DNA of 64,000 nt from Dioscorea cayenensis subsp. rotundata. Lineage: Eukaryota > Streptophyta > Magnoliopsida > Dioscoreales > Dioscoreaceae. A program made the position numbers and the translations under genes. The notes under the pieces were generated by a model. The model saw only the letters and a program-made list of their open reading frames with translations, was not told the DNA's origin and did no database searches. Positions within the stretch are counted from its first letter, which is position 1, and every line of letters begins with the position of its first letter. Location: contig NC_052489.1 in the NCBI RefSeq assembly GCF_009730915.1, positions 5,669,622-5,733,621 of the forward strand, read 5' to 3'. Shown here in pieces: positions 1 to 11,099 of this stretch.

Positions 1-960
1 GAAACTAAAATGCATGCGCAAATGCAATGTTACATGTCGAGCATGTAACTCTAGGGTTTTTAGGGGAAAATGACGTCATTTTGGACCCGAGCATCGTCAA
101 ATTGGAGTAAACCTAGTTGCAATGATTTTCAAATAAGAAAGACTTCAATTTGGACCAGAAATACAAGAAAAGGTCAAAGTTTTTCGATGCTACAGTAACC
201 TCGGGATTGCTACAGTGCCCAGAAAATTTCTACTGTAAACCTGCCCTTATACAACGATCTGTCGATGTACAATATCAAATCAAGAATTTTTCTCACAAGT
301 ATTCACACAAATGAATAACCACGAAACTGGCTTCGATTTGAGCCTAAAAATAACCCAATCCATGGGGTATTTCTAGGTTTTCCAAGATTTTTAAAAATGA
401 TTAAATACGAGGAAAATACAAAAAAAACCTTGGATCGAAGCCTTCCTAAGCTCAGGAGGATGAGAGGAAGAGAATAGAAGCTTTGATTCTCCGGAAACGC
501 TCGCAGGAGAAATTTTTTTTCAAGGTTGGTGCTCAATCGAAATGAAAGAAAGAATGAAAACAAAAAAAAAGAAAGGAAGGATGAGAGAAAGAGCAGCAGC
601 CACGTTACTTTTTATCTTCTCACCTTTTTTTTTTTAGAAAAAAAAGGAAAACACCAAAATGCCCTTCTAATAAAAGAATAAAAGAAAATAGTTCCAAATG
701 ACGGAATTACCTCCAGTTTTTGCTTAGTTTTCACACAAAAGCTACTATGCAAACATGCAAGGATGCCACTAGTGCTAAATGATGATTTTACCGCTAATGC
801 ATGCACAAAAATCAAAGAAGGCCCGAGGTCAAAAATCAGGATAGGGTACAATAGTAACTCTCTAGAAATATCAGGGGAAATGAACTATAGTAGTACAAAA
901 ACTCCGGTGCAGCAATAAACCTCTTGTTTCTCTGTTGATCAACATTCCCCTTGATGAGCT
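1..960. other. gene-free stretch, possible decayed LTR DNA
   Basis: I see no credible gene here. The short open frames are low in complexity and match no family I know. Several homopolymer runs of A and T and direct wording such as repeated 'tgctacagt' resemble decayed LTR sequence, but I found no terminal dinucleotides, primer site or target duplication to prove it. Confidence 0.3.
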
Positions 961-1365
961 TCATCTATAACACCGGGGGGGTGGGGGGAGCGGGCTTGGC
1001 CCCTTGCGGCGATGGAGGAAGAACCCCGAGACCAATACTAAGGCTAATGTTGTGATTTCAATGAAGACGCCTACGGAGACCTTGGAGGTAAGGGAATGGT
1101 GAGCAATGGGGTGAGAGGAGGCAGAGACGTTGGGCGCAATGGGGTTTTGGAAGGAGGCTGGGTTTGGCGAGGGATTGGGGAAGAAGTTGTCGGAGTGGAG
1201 TCGCGGGAGAGCAGCATGACGTTTGTTCCTGGAGTCAGCAGCCAATGGTGGGGGTGGTGCAGTCCAATTATTGGGGAAGAGGGACTCGTGGAGGAGCCGA
1301 CGTTGTCCACCATCCGATGAGGGATGGATAGTGGAGACGAGAGAGCACGAGCATGATGATGACAT
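961..1365 (-). pseudogene. formin N-terminal fragment (truncated class I formin)
   Basis: The 134-residue reading frame has the layout of the extracellular end of a plant class I formin: an RRLLHE-x-LFP motif near residue 22, a proline-rich stretch, an FFPNPSPNP block, an ANVSASS-like segment (here PNVSASSHP), then a hydrophobic membrane segment (about residues 95-117) followed by HRRKG. Formins nucleate actin, and class I members anchor it at the plasma membrane. The usual signal peptide is not recognisable in the first 20 residues, and the frame stops just after the membrane segment, so the FH1 and FH2 domains are missing. No formin exons follow downstream on the minus strand. A CT/GA microsatellite (about 1408-1437) lies just upstream of the start. 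The composition is GC-richer than the surroundings. This is most likely a gene fragment moved by a transposon. The family call rests on remembered motif similarity. Confidence 0.5.
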
Positions 1366-1403
1366 GGCAACTATTCGTGGTATTAGGCATCGCTGGTGGT
1401 TCC

Positions 1404-1407
<4 letters not shown>

Positions 1408-1437
<30 letters not shown>
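1408..1437. repeat. (CT)n microsatellite
   Basis: About fifteen CT dinucleotides in a row, directly upstream of the formin fragment as read on the minus strand. Similar CT runs occur in the LTD leader (28921-28959) and at 41755-41801. Confidence 0.9.
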
Positions 1438-1439
<2 letters not shown>

Positions 1440-2034
1440 ACTTAACAACTTTTAGGTTTTTTTTTATGTTTGTTTACTCATATTTTGACCTGGAAAAAGT
1501 CATATTAGTAATTTTTAATATTGTGGACTAAGATTTCTCAATCCAAAAAATAAAGGGACTTCTAGAGGCCAAATTAGAATAGAGGGAGTAAAAGGGCATG
1601 TTGACCAAGTTAGAGGAATTAATTAGGGGATTAAACTTTTATTTATTTTCTTTTGCTTTTAAACTTAAAGCCCAATTATTCGAGCTCATGAAACAGGTAG
1701 AATGTAATTTTTTTTCCTTAAACCTATCCATTATCATTTTTGTTGTTGAGTTAGCATAAATATTATATATATATATATATGCAATTTTTTTATAAAGATT
1801 ATTTTGAATTTTGATAGACCTCACTTGAATTTCACAACTACTTCCAGAAATTTATGATAATTTCAATTAAAACAAGAAAAAACACATTGCCTCATCATAA
1901 CATCAATTTTATTTTATTTTTCAAAAATACTCATATTTCCTAAAGAGAAGTAATATATTTCCATCATGTTTATTCCTTTCTTATATATAAATATATATTA
2001 AGAATATATATATATATATATATAAATTTGAGCT

Positions 2035-2240
2035 GCTAGGCCGCTAAGAAAGGTAAGGACGTGCATAAGTCTCGGCGGAGCAAATGGGGGCGGGTCCATG
2101 CACATTTGGGCGTTGGACCACCCATACACAATTACTACTCATACTCCCATAAATGTGTATTCACTCATGATTCGAACTCTCACCACTTGTGAAGAGTTTT
2201 AATGGAGACTCGACTACTAATAGAGTACTTGATTGTTGGT
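2035..2240 (-). repeat. possible tRNA-derived SINE
   Basis: Read on the minus strand, this GC-richer block contains agTTCGAATCa, close to a pol III B box, about 40 bases after a weaker A-box-like stretch. It sits between TA-microsatellite runs. No poly(A) tail or clear target duplication was seen, so the call is tentative. Confidence 0.25.
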
Positions 2241-2453
2241 TTAAGAAAAAGTAATTTAATGAGAAATTTAATATATATATATATATATATAACATCTCTG
2301 TAGGGTGAAAAGTAGTCTAAAGATAATTTATTTAAATTCCAAGAATTTAAGGAGACCAAATGGAAGGAATGTTAGGGATATTGGAAATGGTACAAGGGTC
2401 CTTATATATAATTTCCTCTGAATCTTAAGCTTACAGGTGCCTTTTTGCAAGAG

Positions 2454-2624
2454 TAATGCTATTCGTTCCTACCAAACTTCCTGAATTGTTAAACCGAATG
2501 AGATGGCATCATATATTCTATTTCCTAGTCAGCCGAATTAAAAAATAATAATAATAAAAATAACAAAAAGTCTACAAATAGCCCGAGATTAGCTCCCTTT
2601 AGCTCCTCTCTCACGGTCGTGGGC
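2454..2624 (+). repeat. left long inverted repeat of candidate Mutator-like element
   Basis: This segment matches the reverse complement of 17501-17688. The outermost ~55 bases, starting TAATGCTA, align almost base for base through GAATGAGATGGCA. The inner part shares the CCTAGTCAGCC block, an A/T-rich spacer and the ATTAGCT...CTCTCA-GGTCG block, with one ~20-base indel. Long imperfect inverted repeats of this size are typical of Mutator-like elements. I could not find a matching 9-11 bp target duplication, so the pair might also be two independent copies of one repeat family. Confidence 0.5.
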
Positions 2625-3615
2625 CTGTCTGCCCTTCTTGTGTTTACCATCGCCATTCCGACTCACATCGTCACCGTTGTTGTCGCCATCATGGTCCTGG
2701 TCTCCCTCATGCCATTGCCATTCTGACTCACGCCGAAATGCCCATACGTCGTTGCCGTCTCGGCTCACGCCCACCTAACGTCGTTGTCTCGGCTCCTCCT
2801 CTCGCCATCCTGTCCCGGCTCACGGTGTTGTCATCCTGTCCCAACTCTCCCTCTCACCGTTTCTGAGTCATCTCATTGAATTCATTTAACCCTCTAGTTC
2901 CTAGTAGACACCGAGGAAAAACATCTTACCTTTTATCTCCAAATTTAATTAATCTTTTATTCTTCTTGTCCTAGAGGAAGAAGTACTGCTCTTGAGCTTC
3001 AATTGGGTCTAATTTGCACACTTGGTGTTGATTAAAAACAATTAATACCCTTTAATATTAGAGAACTAGTGATTTTCTTAATGGTTTCCTTTTGTCCATT
3101 AGAAGTTATTAGGTCATTGTTGTATCTTTGTTTTCACATTGAATGAGATTTTGAGTGATATAAGGATTGTTGATTGTTTGTGTTATTTTTGAGGATTTGG
3201 TACTGTATATGTTACTTGGATTGATCTTTGGTTTATGGAACCATGTTCTTCTATTTTATTTGAATGAAGTAGGCAAGAAAATAAAAACTTTGATGGGGAT
3301 GTTTTTGGATCTTTTTAACCTCCATTTCATTAACTACTTTTTCAGCTTCACCCTTTAAGTAAATCTAAATTCTTGTAAAATATGTGTGCTTATTTTAAGG
3401 AAATGTTTCTTCAAAGTTTTGTAGTCTTTAAGAAAGCATATGCAAGCACTTGACATCGTTTTGGTTGAAAGTTATGGAACAATAAAGTTATGATAGTATA
3501 TTTAATTATATTACACTTATTATATATATATATATATATAATCAATATAATTCTAAATCAAGAACAATATGGTGGAGTTTGAACATGTGTCTTCTGAACT
3601 GAGCAAAAATAGGAC
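2625..3615. other. gene-free stretch
   Basis: This begins with a GC-rich, degenerate CGTCGT/CTCACG-rich tract (about 2625-2870) of no recognisable coding content, then AT-rich sequence. If the outer inverted repeats belong to a Mutator-like element, this would be its 5' non-coding part. Confidence 0.4.
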
Positions 3616-3768
3616 AGAGCTGGATCTTCTAGTCTGGAGGATTTACTACATGGAAAAGTTGTTCCAAAGACAGGAATGATACTTACTTTCGAAGAAGAAG
3701 TTTACAATCTCTACATTGAGTTTGCTCGGCAAGAAGGTTTTGGCATTACAAAATGAAGCATAAGATCG
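3616..3768 (+). pseudogene. FAR1/FHY3-type transposase gene, 5' block (DNA-binding domain)
   Basis: One frame reads SSSLEDLLHGKVVPKTGM, then LTFEEEVYNLYIEFARQ, then EGFGITK. This is the start of the FAR1 DNA-binding domain (WRKY-GCM1 type zinc finger) found in Mutator-derived FAR1/FHY3/FRS proteins. A TGA (3754-3756) follows GFGITK where family members have Arg, consistent with CGA to TGA. A TAG stop also lies upstream in this frame near 3610. The block ends exactly at the CACTA insertion, and the frame resumes correctly at 7603 after the element and one target-duplication copy are removed. It cannot be expressed as it stands. Confidence 0.75.
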
Positions 3769-6700
3769 CACTACAACAAATTGTATTTTTAGTGATAACA
3801 AAAGTTATCACTAAAAGCGACAATTTTAGTCACAATTAGTAATAGTAGCAAATTTTAGAAGTCGTCACCAGTGGCAGAGCCACGTGGTGGAGAAGAGGGG
3901 CAATTGCCCCTTATAATTTAAGAATAAGTTAATTTAATATTAATTTAATTAATTGATGTCCTAATTACCCACATCTATTTTACAATTGACCCCCTTGGCT
4001 TTTTATTAACTAAAAATAAAAGGAGACTAATCTCATCTTATCCAATGATGAAGCTGTAACTTCTGTTTGATTAGAAATTAAATTTATTTAATTTTTATTT
4101 ATTTATGTATTTATTTAATGTCTTAAATTTATTTCTAATTTTACCAATTTTAACTGCATTTGTGGAGAGGTTTTTCTCTACAATGAAGATTGTGAAAACT
4201 CAATTACGTAATAGAATTAGTGATCAATTGTTGCTTAGTGACATACATCAAGGAAAATATCTTTTATTATATTGATATATAATGAAACAATCATTCATTA
4301 TTTTCAAAATATTAAAACTTGGAGGGATAATTGTGAATTTGTTTTGCTGATGATTTGTAGTACTTGTTTATGTAAAAGACTTATTTAAAAAATGATTATT
4401 AATTTTGATTATAGTTGAACTTTTATTTATTAAGTTTCATTTGTCCCCCTTGTTTATGATTTCTAGCTCCGCCACTGGTCGTCACCTCCCGTCACAAATA
4501 CCTCCGATGCTAATACAAGAGTGACCATTTTAGAAAAATGGTCACAATTACTCCATATTTTTGTGACCAATTTCACAACACTAACAAATTTAATATTTGT
4601 GACAAAGCTATATGGCTACAATAACATTATTTATTTATGCCGGTTTTGTTGACACAAAATTTTTTTAATTGTAACGAATAAAGTGCTCACAATAATTTGT
4701 TCTGTTGTGTCAATTTTGATGACACATGAAAAATGCTAAATTGTGACGAAGAAGCCATCACAATAATCTATTTTATCGTGACAATATTGTTAACACAGAA
4801 AATACAATAGTGACAAAATATTTTCATCAATAGTAATATTTTTATTGGTGACCAATACTTGGTCACTAATATTATTTTGAGATATTGCCATGTGTTTATT
4901 GTTGTCACAAAAAAATTATTAATTTAAAAATAATATTGTCACTAAAATAAAAATTATGTTACTGTAATTTTGTCACTAATATAATAAATTATTTGTAATA
5001 GATATAAAGTTATATTTTAAATACTTTGTGAAGACAAATTTTTAGTAGCAAAAATATTGTCATACAAGAAAATAAAGTATTTAATATTATATGAAAAATA
5101 AATAAATAAATATCATCAAAATATACAAAATTTAAATTTTGAATATATAAAATTGGAAATTTTAATATCCAAAATAAAATTATAAAATTATCCTTTTAAA
5201 AAAAATATTATAAAATTATCCTAAATTTCAAGATAAAGTACTCATTTATGCATTTGAATCTTTTTGTTTTTTCTTTTTGCCTCAACTTTTTGCTTTTCAT
5301 GTTATACCATTTCCTTGATACTTATTCTACACATTAGGGAAAAAAATAAGAATATAATGAAATGATTTTAAAAATTAAAAAATTCCAATTTAATTACAAC
5401 TTTCATGCTGTTATTTCTTCTCAACAGAGACAAGTTCCATGTTGCATTTGGCTTTTGTGATTTTCAATAGATAAAAAAGCATCACAAAAAAAAGGGGAAA
5501 AAAAAGAAAAAAAATCACATAATCAAAATCTAAATAACATATTCCTATGATGTACTTGATCCTAAGATTCAAATTATCGAAAAAGAAAACACTAATAAAC
5601 AGTCATCTTTGAAAAAGAAAATTAATAAACCTAACTTTGAAGATTAAAAAAGATAAAGCAAAAAAATAATTATTTCTTATCCATTGCATAAACTAAGCAA
5701 AAGAATTTATAAAAAGAAAAATAAGCAAATCTTGTGACCATCAATAACTTGTACATTTACATTTAGAGTTAGTTGAGTCATTTTAATTCTCCAAATCAAA
5801 TGAAGCAGAATCGTTGCCATCTATCTCTATATGCACATAATTGCTCAAGACTTCACTCTTTTTATATGCTAAGTTAATTGAGGATATATATCTTTTAAAA
5901 TTTTAATTTTTTTGAAAAAAATTATATTATCTAGATTTTGCTTTGTGAGATTTGATAAATCTCCATTTAATTTTAATTTTTAAAATTTTTCTATTATACT
6001 TTAAATCCTAGGTATAAACTAAATTAAAAGGTTGTTTTCTATCCCTTAAAATATCAATTTTGAATATTGGGTAAGCAATTACAACTTGCAAAACAATAAA
6101 TTTGGAGAGTATTTTTTTTACATCGATTATTATCTCATATTTTTACAAATATTTTTAAAATTTGAAAACTTTTTCTTTTAAAAAACGTTTATATATATAG
6201 ACACACATATCGAATTTGATCCTAAATTATGTTAAACATACTTTAGGGTTTTTTTTGACAACATTTAGTGGACATTAATATTTTAATTTTTTGTGACAAA
6301 AAATGTGAACACAAAAATAAAATAAAATGACCAGTGGCGAAGAACACTTTTGCCACAACAAATGAAAATATTATTTACGACACTATATATATATATTAAT
6401 GGTAATAACGTAATTGTGAGAGATCCTAAATCATCACAATTATAATAGTTTTAGTGATAAAAAAAATCATCACAATTAACTTAAATAATAGTGTTAATTA
6501 ATTTTTTTATCACAAAAATTTCATATTTGTGACAAAATGATTGAGTGTTATAGGAAAAAAATTCAAAATGTCATAATTCTTATATGGTATATTAAAACTA
6601 GATTGGAGAAAGTCAGGCCTATATTTTTACCTTTTTTAAATATATTTTGGATACTTTGGTATTTTTATGCGAAAAATAGTTGTTTATTTGGTAAATGATT

Positions 6701-7599
6701 GATGAATATATATGTATATATATGAAATATTCTTCTTCGCATTGTAGATACCGGGTGTACACCAATGTGATGATGATGATTTAGTATTTGGGCATAGTTA
6801 CTTTTAAATGTTTTAATAGGTTAATATTTTGGTGTAATAGAACAAAAAATTTTAATATCTAATAGGTTATTTTGAAGAATTTATAAATAATAATTTTGTT
6901 TGATAAAATCATGTTAAATTTTAATTTTAAAAACTTTTTTAAATTTTATCTATAATTACTTAAAAAATCTATACATAACCTTTGAAATTGGGTAGGAAAA
7001 GATATACTTATTAATATTTTATTAACAATATAATTTGATAACTATATATATACTACGTATTTTAATTATTTTTGTATAATTGTGATGGATACTAAATTAT
7101 TACAATTGAAATTGTAATAGTGACAAAATAATTAGATGTCATAACTAATTCAAACTATTATGTCAATTAACTTTTTTAGTATAAAAAACCCAATAACATG
7201 ATTAAAAAATTTAATTTTTGTAGCAATATTTAGTGGGCACTAAGGAGAACACTTTCGTCACAATTAATAAAAAAATTATAGTGACGACAATATTTTTTGT
7301 CACAATTTCACATCATTCTCATCAAAAAAATTTTGACATAAAATCTTGTATGCTTTTAGTAACGAACATTGGACACAAAAGAAATTTCGCCATTGTAAGT
7401 ATATTAATAGTAACAATATAATTGTGACATATACTAAATTGTCATAATTACCACTATAATAGTGACAAAAACATAAGTTATCACAATTAAGTTAAACAAT
7501 AGTGTATATTACTTTTTTGACACAAAAAACCTAATATTTGTGCTATAATAACCAGGTGACACAAAAACGTTGTCACTAAAAATCTTAACTCTTGTAGTG
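3769..7599. mobile_element. CACTA transposon, non-autonomous, inserted in the FAR1-type gene
   Basis: The left end is CACTACAACAAA and the right end is CTTGTAGTG, which are inverted CACTA-superfamily termini. Three-base flanks are TCG on the left and TTG on the right, a target duplication with one C-to-T change. The ends are packed with direct and inverted copies of a short GTGACAA/TTGTCAC-like motif, the subterminal repeats to which CACTA transposases bind. I see no transposase coding sequence in its ~3.2 kb of own DNA, so it would depend on an enzyme supplied elsewhere. It carries a nested hAT element at 3869-4477. Confidence 0.8.
3869..4477 (+). mobile_element. hAT deletion derivative nested in the CACTA element
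   Basis: The ends are CAGTGGCAGAGCCA and its inverted partner TAGCTCCGCCACTG. They are flanked by a perfect 8-base target duplication, GTCGTCAC, at 3861-3868 and 4478-4485, diagnostic of hAT elements. Around 4155-4260 one frame reads FVERFFSTMKIVKTQLRNR, matching the C-terminal dimerisation region of hAT transposases. The element is therefore an internally deleted descendant of an autonomous hAT copy and not a MITE of unknown origin. At 609 bases it cannot encode a working enzyme. Confidence 0.9.
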
Positions 7600-9660
7600 T
7601 TGGGGGAAGATGAAAAATTGAAGTATCACACATTTTCATGTGTAAGAGATGGCAAAAGGATATCCACCCCCAAAAATACTTTCAACCCAAGGCTATCCAC
7701 CAAAACGAATTGTCAAGCCAAGATCAATGTTATAATCAGTAATGATGGGTGATGTATTATATCCTGTGTCAATTTGGAGCATAACCATGCACTTAGTCGA
7801 CATAAATCTCATTTTCAAAAGTGTAATAAAAAAAAATGGAGGGATATGTGAAAATGAGGCTTGATTTAAATGATTAAGTGGGTATAGGCTTGAGCAAGAA
7901 TTTTCATTCTTTAGCTATTGAAAGTGACTGTTATGAGAACTTAACATACACTGAGAAGGACTGCAGGAACTATATTGCAAAAGCAAGGCAGCTTAGGCTT
8001 GGAGTTGGGGACGCTGAAGCACTTGGGAATTATTTCTCTCGTATGCACCAAAGAAATTCAAATTTTTTTATATGATTGATATGGATGAGGAAGGTCATTT
8101 GAGAAATGTTTTTTTGGGCAGATGTAAGGTCCAAAGTAGCTTACGAGGCTTTTGGTGATGTGGTATCATTTAACACTACTTAATAAATAAGTATGACATG
8201 CCTTTTTCTTCTTCTGTTAGTGTAAACCATCATAGACAAACAATATTATTTGGATGTGGTTTGTTATTAAAGAAAAATATGATGACTTATATTTGGCTAT
8301 TTAAGACATGGTTAGAATGTATGTCTGGTATGGCCCCAAAAGCAATAATTACAGATCAATGCATGGCAATTCAAGGTGCGATTAAGATTGTTTTTCCGAA
8401 TTCTCATCACCAGCTTTGTCTCTAGTATATAATGAAGAAGGTTCTTGAGAAGCTTGGAGGATTCAATGAGTACAAGGCAATAAAGAAGATTTTAAAGAGC
8501 ATTGTTTATGAGGCAGTGGATACACAAGAATTCGAAGACATTTGGCTAAAGATGATAAAAGACTACAATATTGAAAAAAATGAATTGTTGATTTTTTTAT
8601 ATCAAAATCGACAACGCTGGGCTCCAGTTTATGTCAAAGGAGTTTTTTGGGCAGAAATGTCTACCACTCAAAGAAGTGAAAGCATAAATGCTTTATTTGA
8701 TGGCTACGTTGGCCCTATAACATCATTAAAACAATTTGTGGAGCAATATGACAATGCATTGAAAAGTAAGATTGAAGAGAAAAACAAGGCTGATTTTGCT
8801 TCTTTTAACACATGCTTTCCAATGTTAGCAGATTGTTATTTTGAGAGGCAATTACAAGAAGCTTATACAAATGAAATTTTCAAGTTGTTTCAATATGAAT
8901 TGAGAGGAATGCTATATTGTGATCTTGCACTTGTCAATTCAAATGGGCCAATATCTACATTCCAGGTATAGACATTTTCAGAGAAAAAGAAGGCAAATTT
9001 AGAAAAGAAGTTATATTCATTGTATACCATAATGAAATTGAACTTGACACCAAGTGCTCATGCCGTATATTTGAGTTTAGAGGAATTATTTGCAGGCATA
9101 TATGTAAGGCTTTTATCAAGAGGAATGTAAAAGACATTTCATCTCAATATATTTTACCCCGTTGGAGAAAGGATATAAAGTGTATGCATACTTATCTGAT
9201 GAATTTCTATGATAACACAAAAACTTGTAAGCTTATGTGCTCATTTTTCTAAAGCTGTTAAAATTGGAATACAATCCATTTGGAGATATAATTTTTTAAT
9301 GAAATGTGTTGATTGGGCGATAGAGAAGCTGATGGATAATATAATTTCTTGGGAGAGTCATTCAGAGCAACTTATACTACCGATTTTGTGGGAAGAAAAT
9401 CATAACCAACACTAAACAACCTCTTCAACTACAAAAATTCTAACTCCTTTAAAAGTGCAGAGTAATGGCCGACCACCATAAAAAAGAAAGAAGTCAAAAG
9501 TTGAGAAAATTATCACAAGAAATAAGAGAAAGGTAGCCATATTTTACATTAAATTTTTTCACTTGTGTAATAATTTCTTGGCTCTAATGTAAATTTTAAT
9601 TTTTCAGAAAAAAAAAGCAAACAAAGGGATATGCACAAACTCCAAATGGCACTCATGTTC
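7600..9660 (+). pseudogene. FAR1/FHY3-type transposase gene, 3' block
   Basis: The frame resumes with GEDEKLKYHTFSC, completing the FAR1 zinc-finger domain (TKTNCQAKI, then LEHNHAL at about 7775). The MULE transposase domain follows (about 8050-8900): NKYDMPFSSSVSVNHH, WLFKTWLECMSG, APKAIITDQC, STTQRSESIN and LKQFVEQYDNALKSK. A SWIM zinc finger of the CxC...CxHxC type has its Cys/His codons at 9055, 9061, 9091, 9097 and 9103. A basic tail around 9465-9535 ends at a plausible GT donor. Visible lesions: TGA at 7750, a one-base insertion in the T run near 8108-8113, a small deletion near 8180, TAG at 8423 where family members have Trp (CLWHIMKK), and a stop in the basic tail (CCA-TAA). FAR1 proteins are domesticated Mutator transposases. 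This copy could be a dead host FRS gene or the transposase of the surrounding element. The latter is favoured if the outer inverted repeats are real. Confidence 0.8.
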
Positions 9661-10800
9661 AACTTTATACTTAAGAAAATGTGGTAATGTTTGTTATTTA
9701 ACATTTATATTGGTTATGGTATTTTGCATAATTTTTTAATACAATATAATTAAAATTTTGCCCCTTAGGTGATTTCGAATACTCTTCCAAGCATATTGAA
9801 TATTCATGTTGATAGATTCATTTTGCAAAATCTAGGCATTTATACTTCGTTGCAGGTAACTAAAAAGGAACCCTACATGATATCATGATATGTGATTTAG
9901 TTGTATAATACCCTTCTTTTAATTTGACAAGAGGTACTTAATCATGTATTGTTATATTATATCCACATCTGAAGTAGTGGAGGAAAGTTTAAAGAACTTA
10001 TTGTAATGTTTAAGCTTGACATGTAGTGTGGATTTTGTTTTGAAGAGTTGTTAAGCTTGAGATGTAGTGTGGGTTTTGTTGTGTTTAATTTCCTTTATGT
10101 TCACCAACAAGAGAATTATATCTTTGGGTAGTATTTAGGAGAATTATATCTTTGGGTAGAATTATATCTCATGGATCAAGGTCTGATTTTTTTCTCTTTT
10201 TTTGTGTGCAGTGGATGAACATTTGAAGGATACATTCCAAGTTTTGGGATTGTTGATATACATTGATTTGATTTACAAGTTGGAGTTTTGGGATTGCTGA
10301 TGTTGGAATTGGGATTTGGAGTTCTATTTCATTGTAGATGTTGTGATTGTGTCTTGATTTCTTGTGGTTTGTTGGGAATGAATTTTATTGTTTAATTTTT
10401 TTTTTACAAATTTAATGTTGTGTGAGTGATTGAATTCAGTCTCTGAGTTTGATTTGAATGTTTTTGATGTGGATTATTGTCAACGTAGTACTTTGATTAA
10501 TTGTTTTAGGGTAAGAATTTGCCCCATTTTTTAGGGTTTATGTGATTTGTAGATTCTTCATCAAGGTTATCCAAGTGAGTCATTGTTTTGTTTTTGGGTT
10601 TATGTGAATGTACAACAGATATCAATGCATAGAACAAGTTTTGAAGATATTTCCTTGTTTTTTATTTAGTGATCCTAGGAACCAACCAACATAGACAACA
10701 AGGGAAGATGAATTACGATCTTTTCTTCTTCTTTTTTTCACATTCAACTTTAATTCTCACACAAATACACGCATTTCCAATTGTTGTACAACATTATGTG
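9661..10800. other. 3' remains of the FAR1-type gene and non-coding DNA
   Basis: Possible downstream exon scraps of the FAR1-type gene occur (for example NTLPSILNIHVDRFILQNLG at about 9780-9835), followed by T-rich sequence. Two short direct repeats are visible: 'agcttga-atgtagtgtgg' near 10013 and 10051, and 'gagaattatatctttgggta' near 10110 and 10139. No independent gene is seen. Confidence 0.4.
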
Positions 10801-10837
10801 TGAAATAATTTGCAAAAAACTTCATGAACAAAGTCTT

Positions 10838-11034
10838 GGGAATGATCTTCCTATAGTTGAAGAACTGGATAAATTTGTTTTCTTGGCTTGTGTCAGATGT
10901 GTCTGCATTTTTTGGCAAACTTTATCCAGCTTCATTACTCTACATTGCATCCCTTGAAGATGTGATTTTAGCTTCTCATTTTCCATTACGAGATTCAATT
11001 TGTTTGCATGAAGAATGACACGCTTCTTCAGCTA
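10838..11034 (-). pseudogene. possible NPH3-domain protein C-terminal fragment
   Basis: Read on the minus strand, one frame gives LKKRVILHANKLNLVMENEK, then LKSHLQGMQCRVMKLDKVCQ, KMQTHLTQAKK and a terminal SFPRLCS before TGA. The heptad-like segment ENEKLKSHL...RVMKL...VCQKM, followed by a basic linker and an -LPRLCS-type end, resembles the C-terminus of some BTB/POZ-NPH3 proteins, which act as adaptors in phototropism and auxin signalling. A stop lies immediately upstream and no BTB or NPH3 core was found nearby, so this is a fragment. It is on the strand opposite the FAR1-type gene, about 1 kb beyond its end. The identification is from memory of motif style. It could instead be an unrelated coiled coil. 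Confidence 0.35.
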
Positions 11035-11099
11035 TGCAATCAAAAGCCCAAACATGAAGAAAGACATCAGCGAATTAATAACAACCAATCAAGTTGCTG

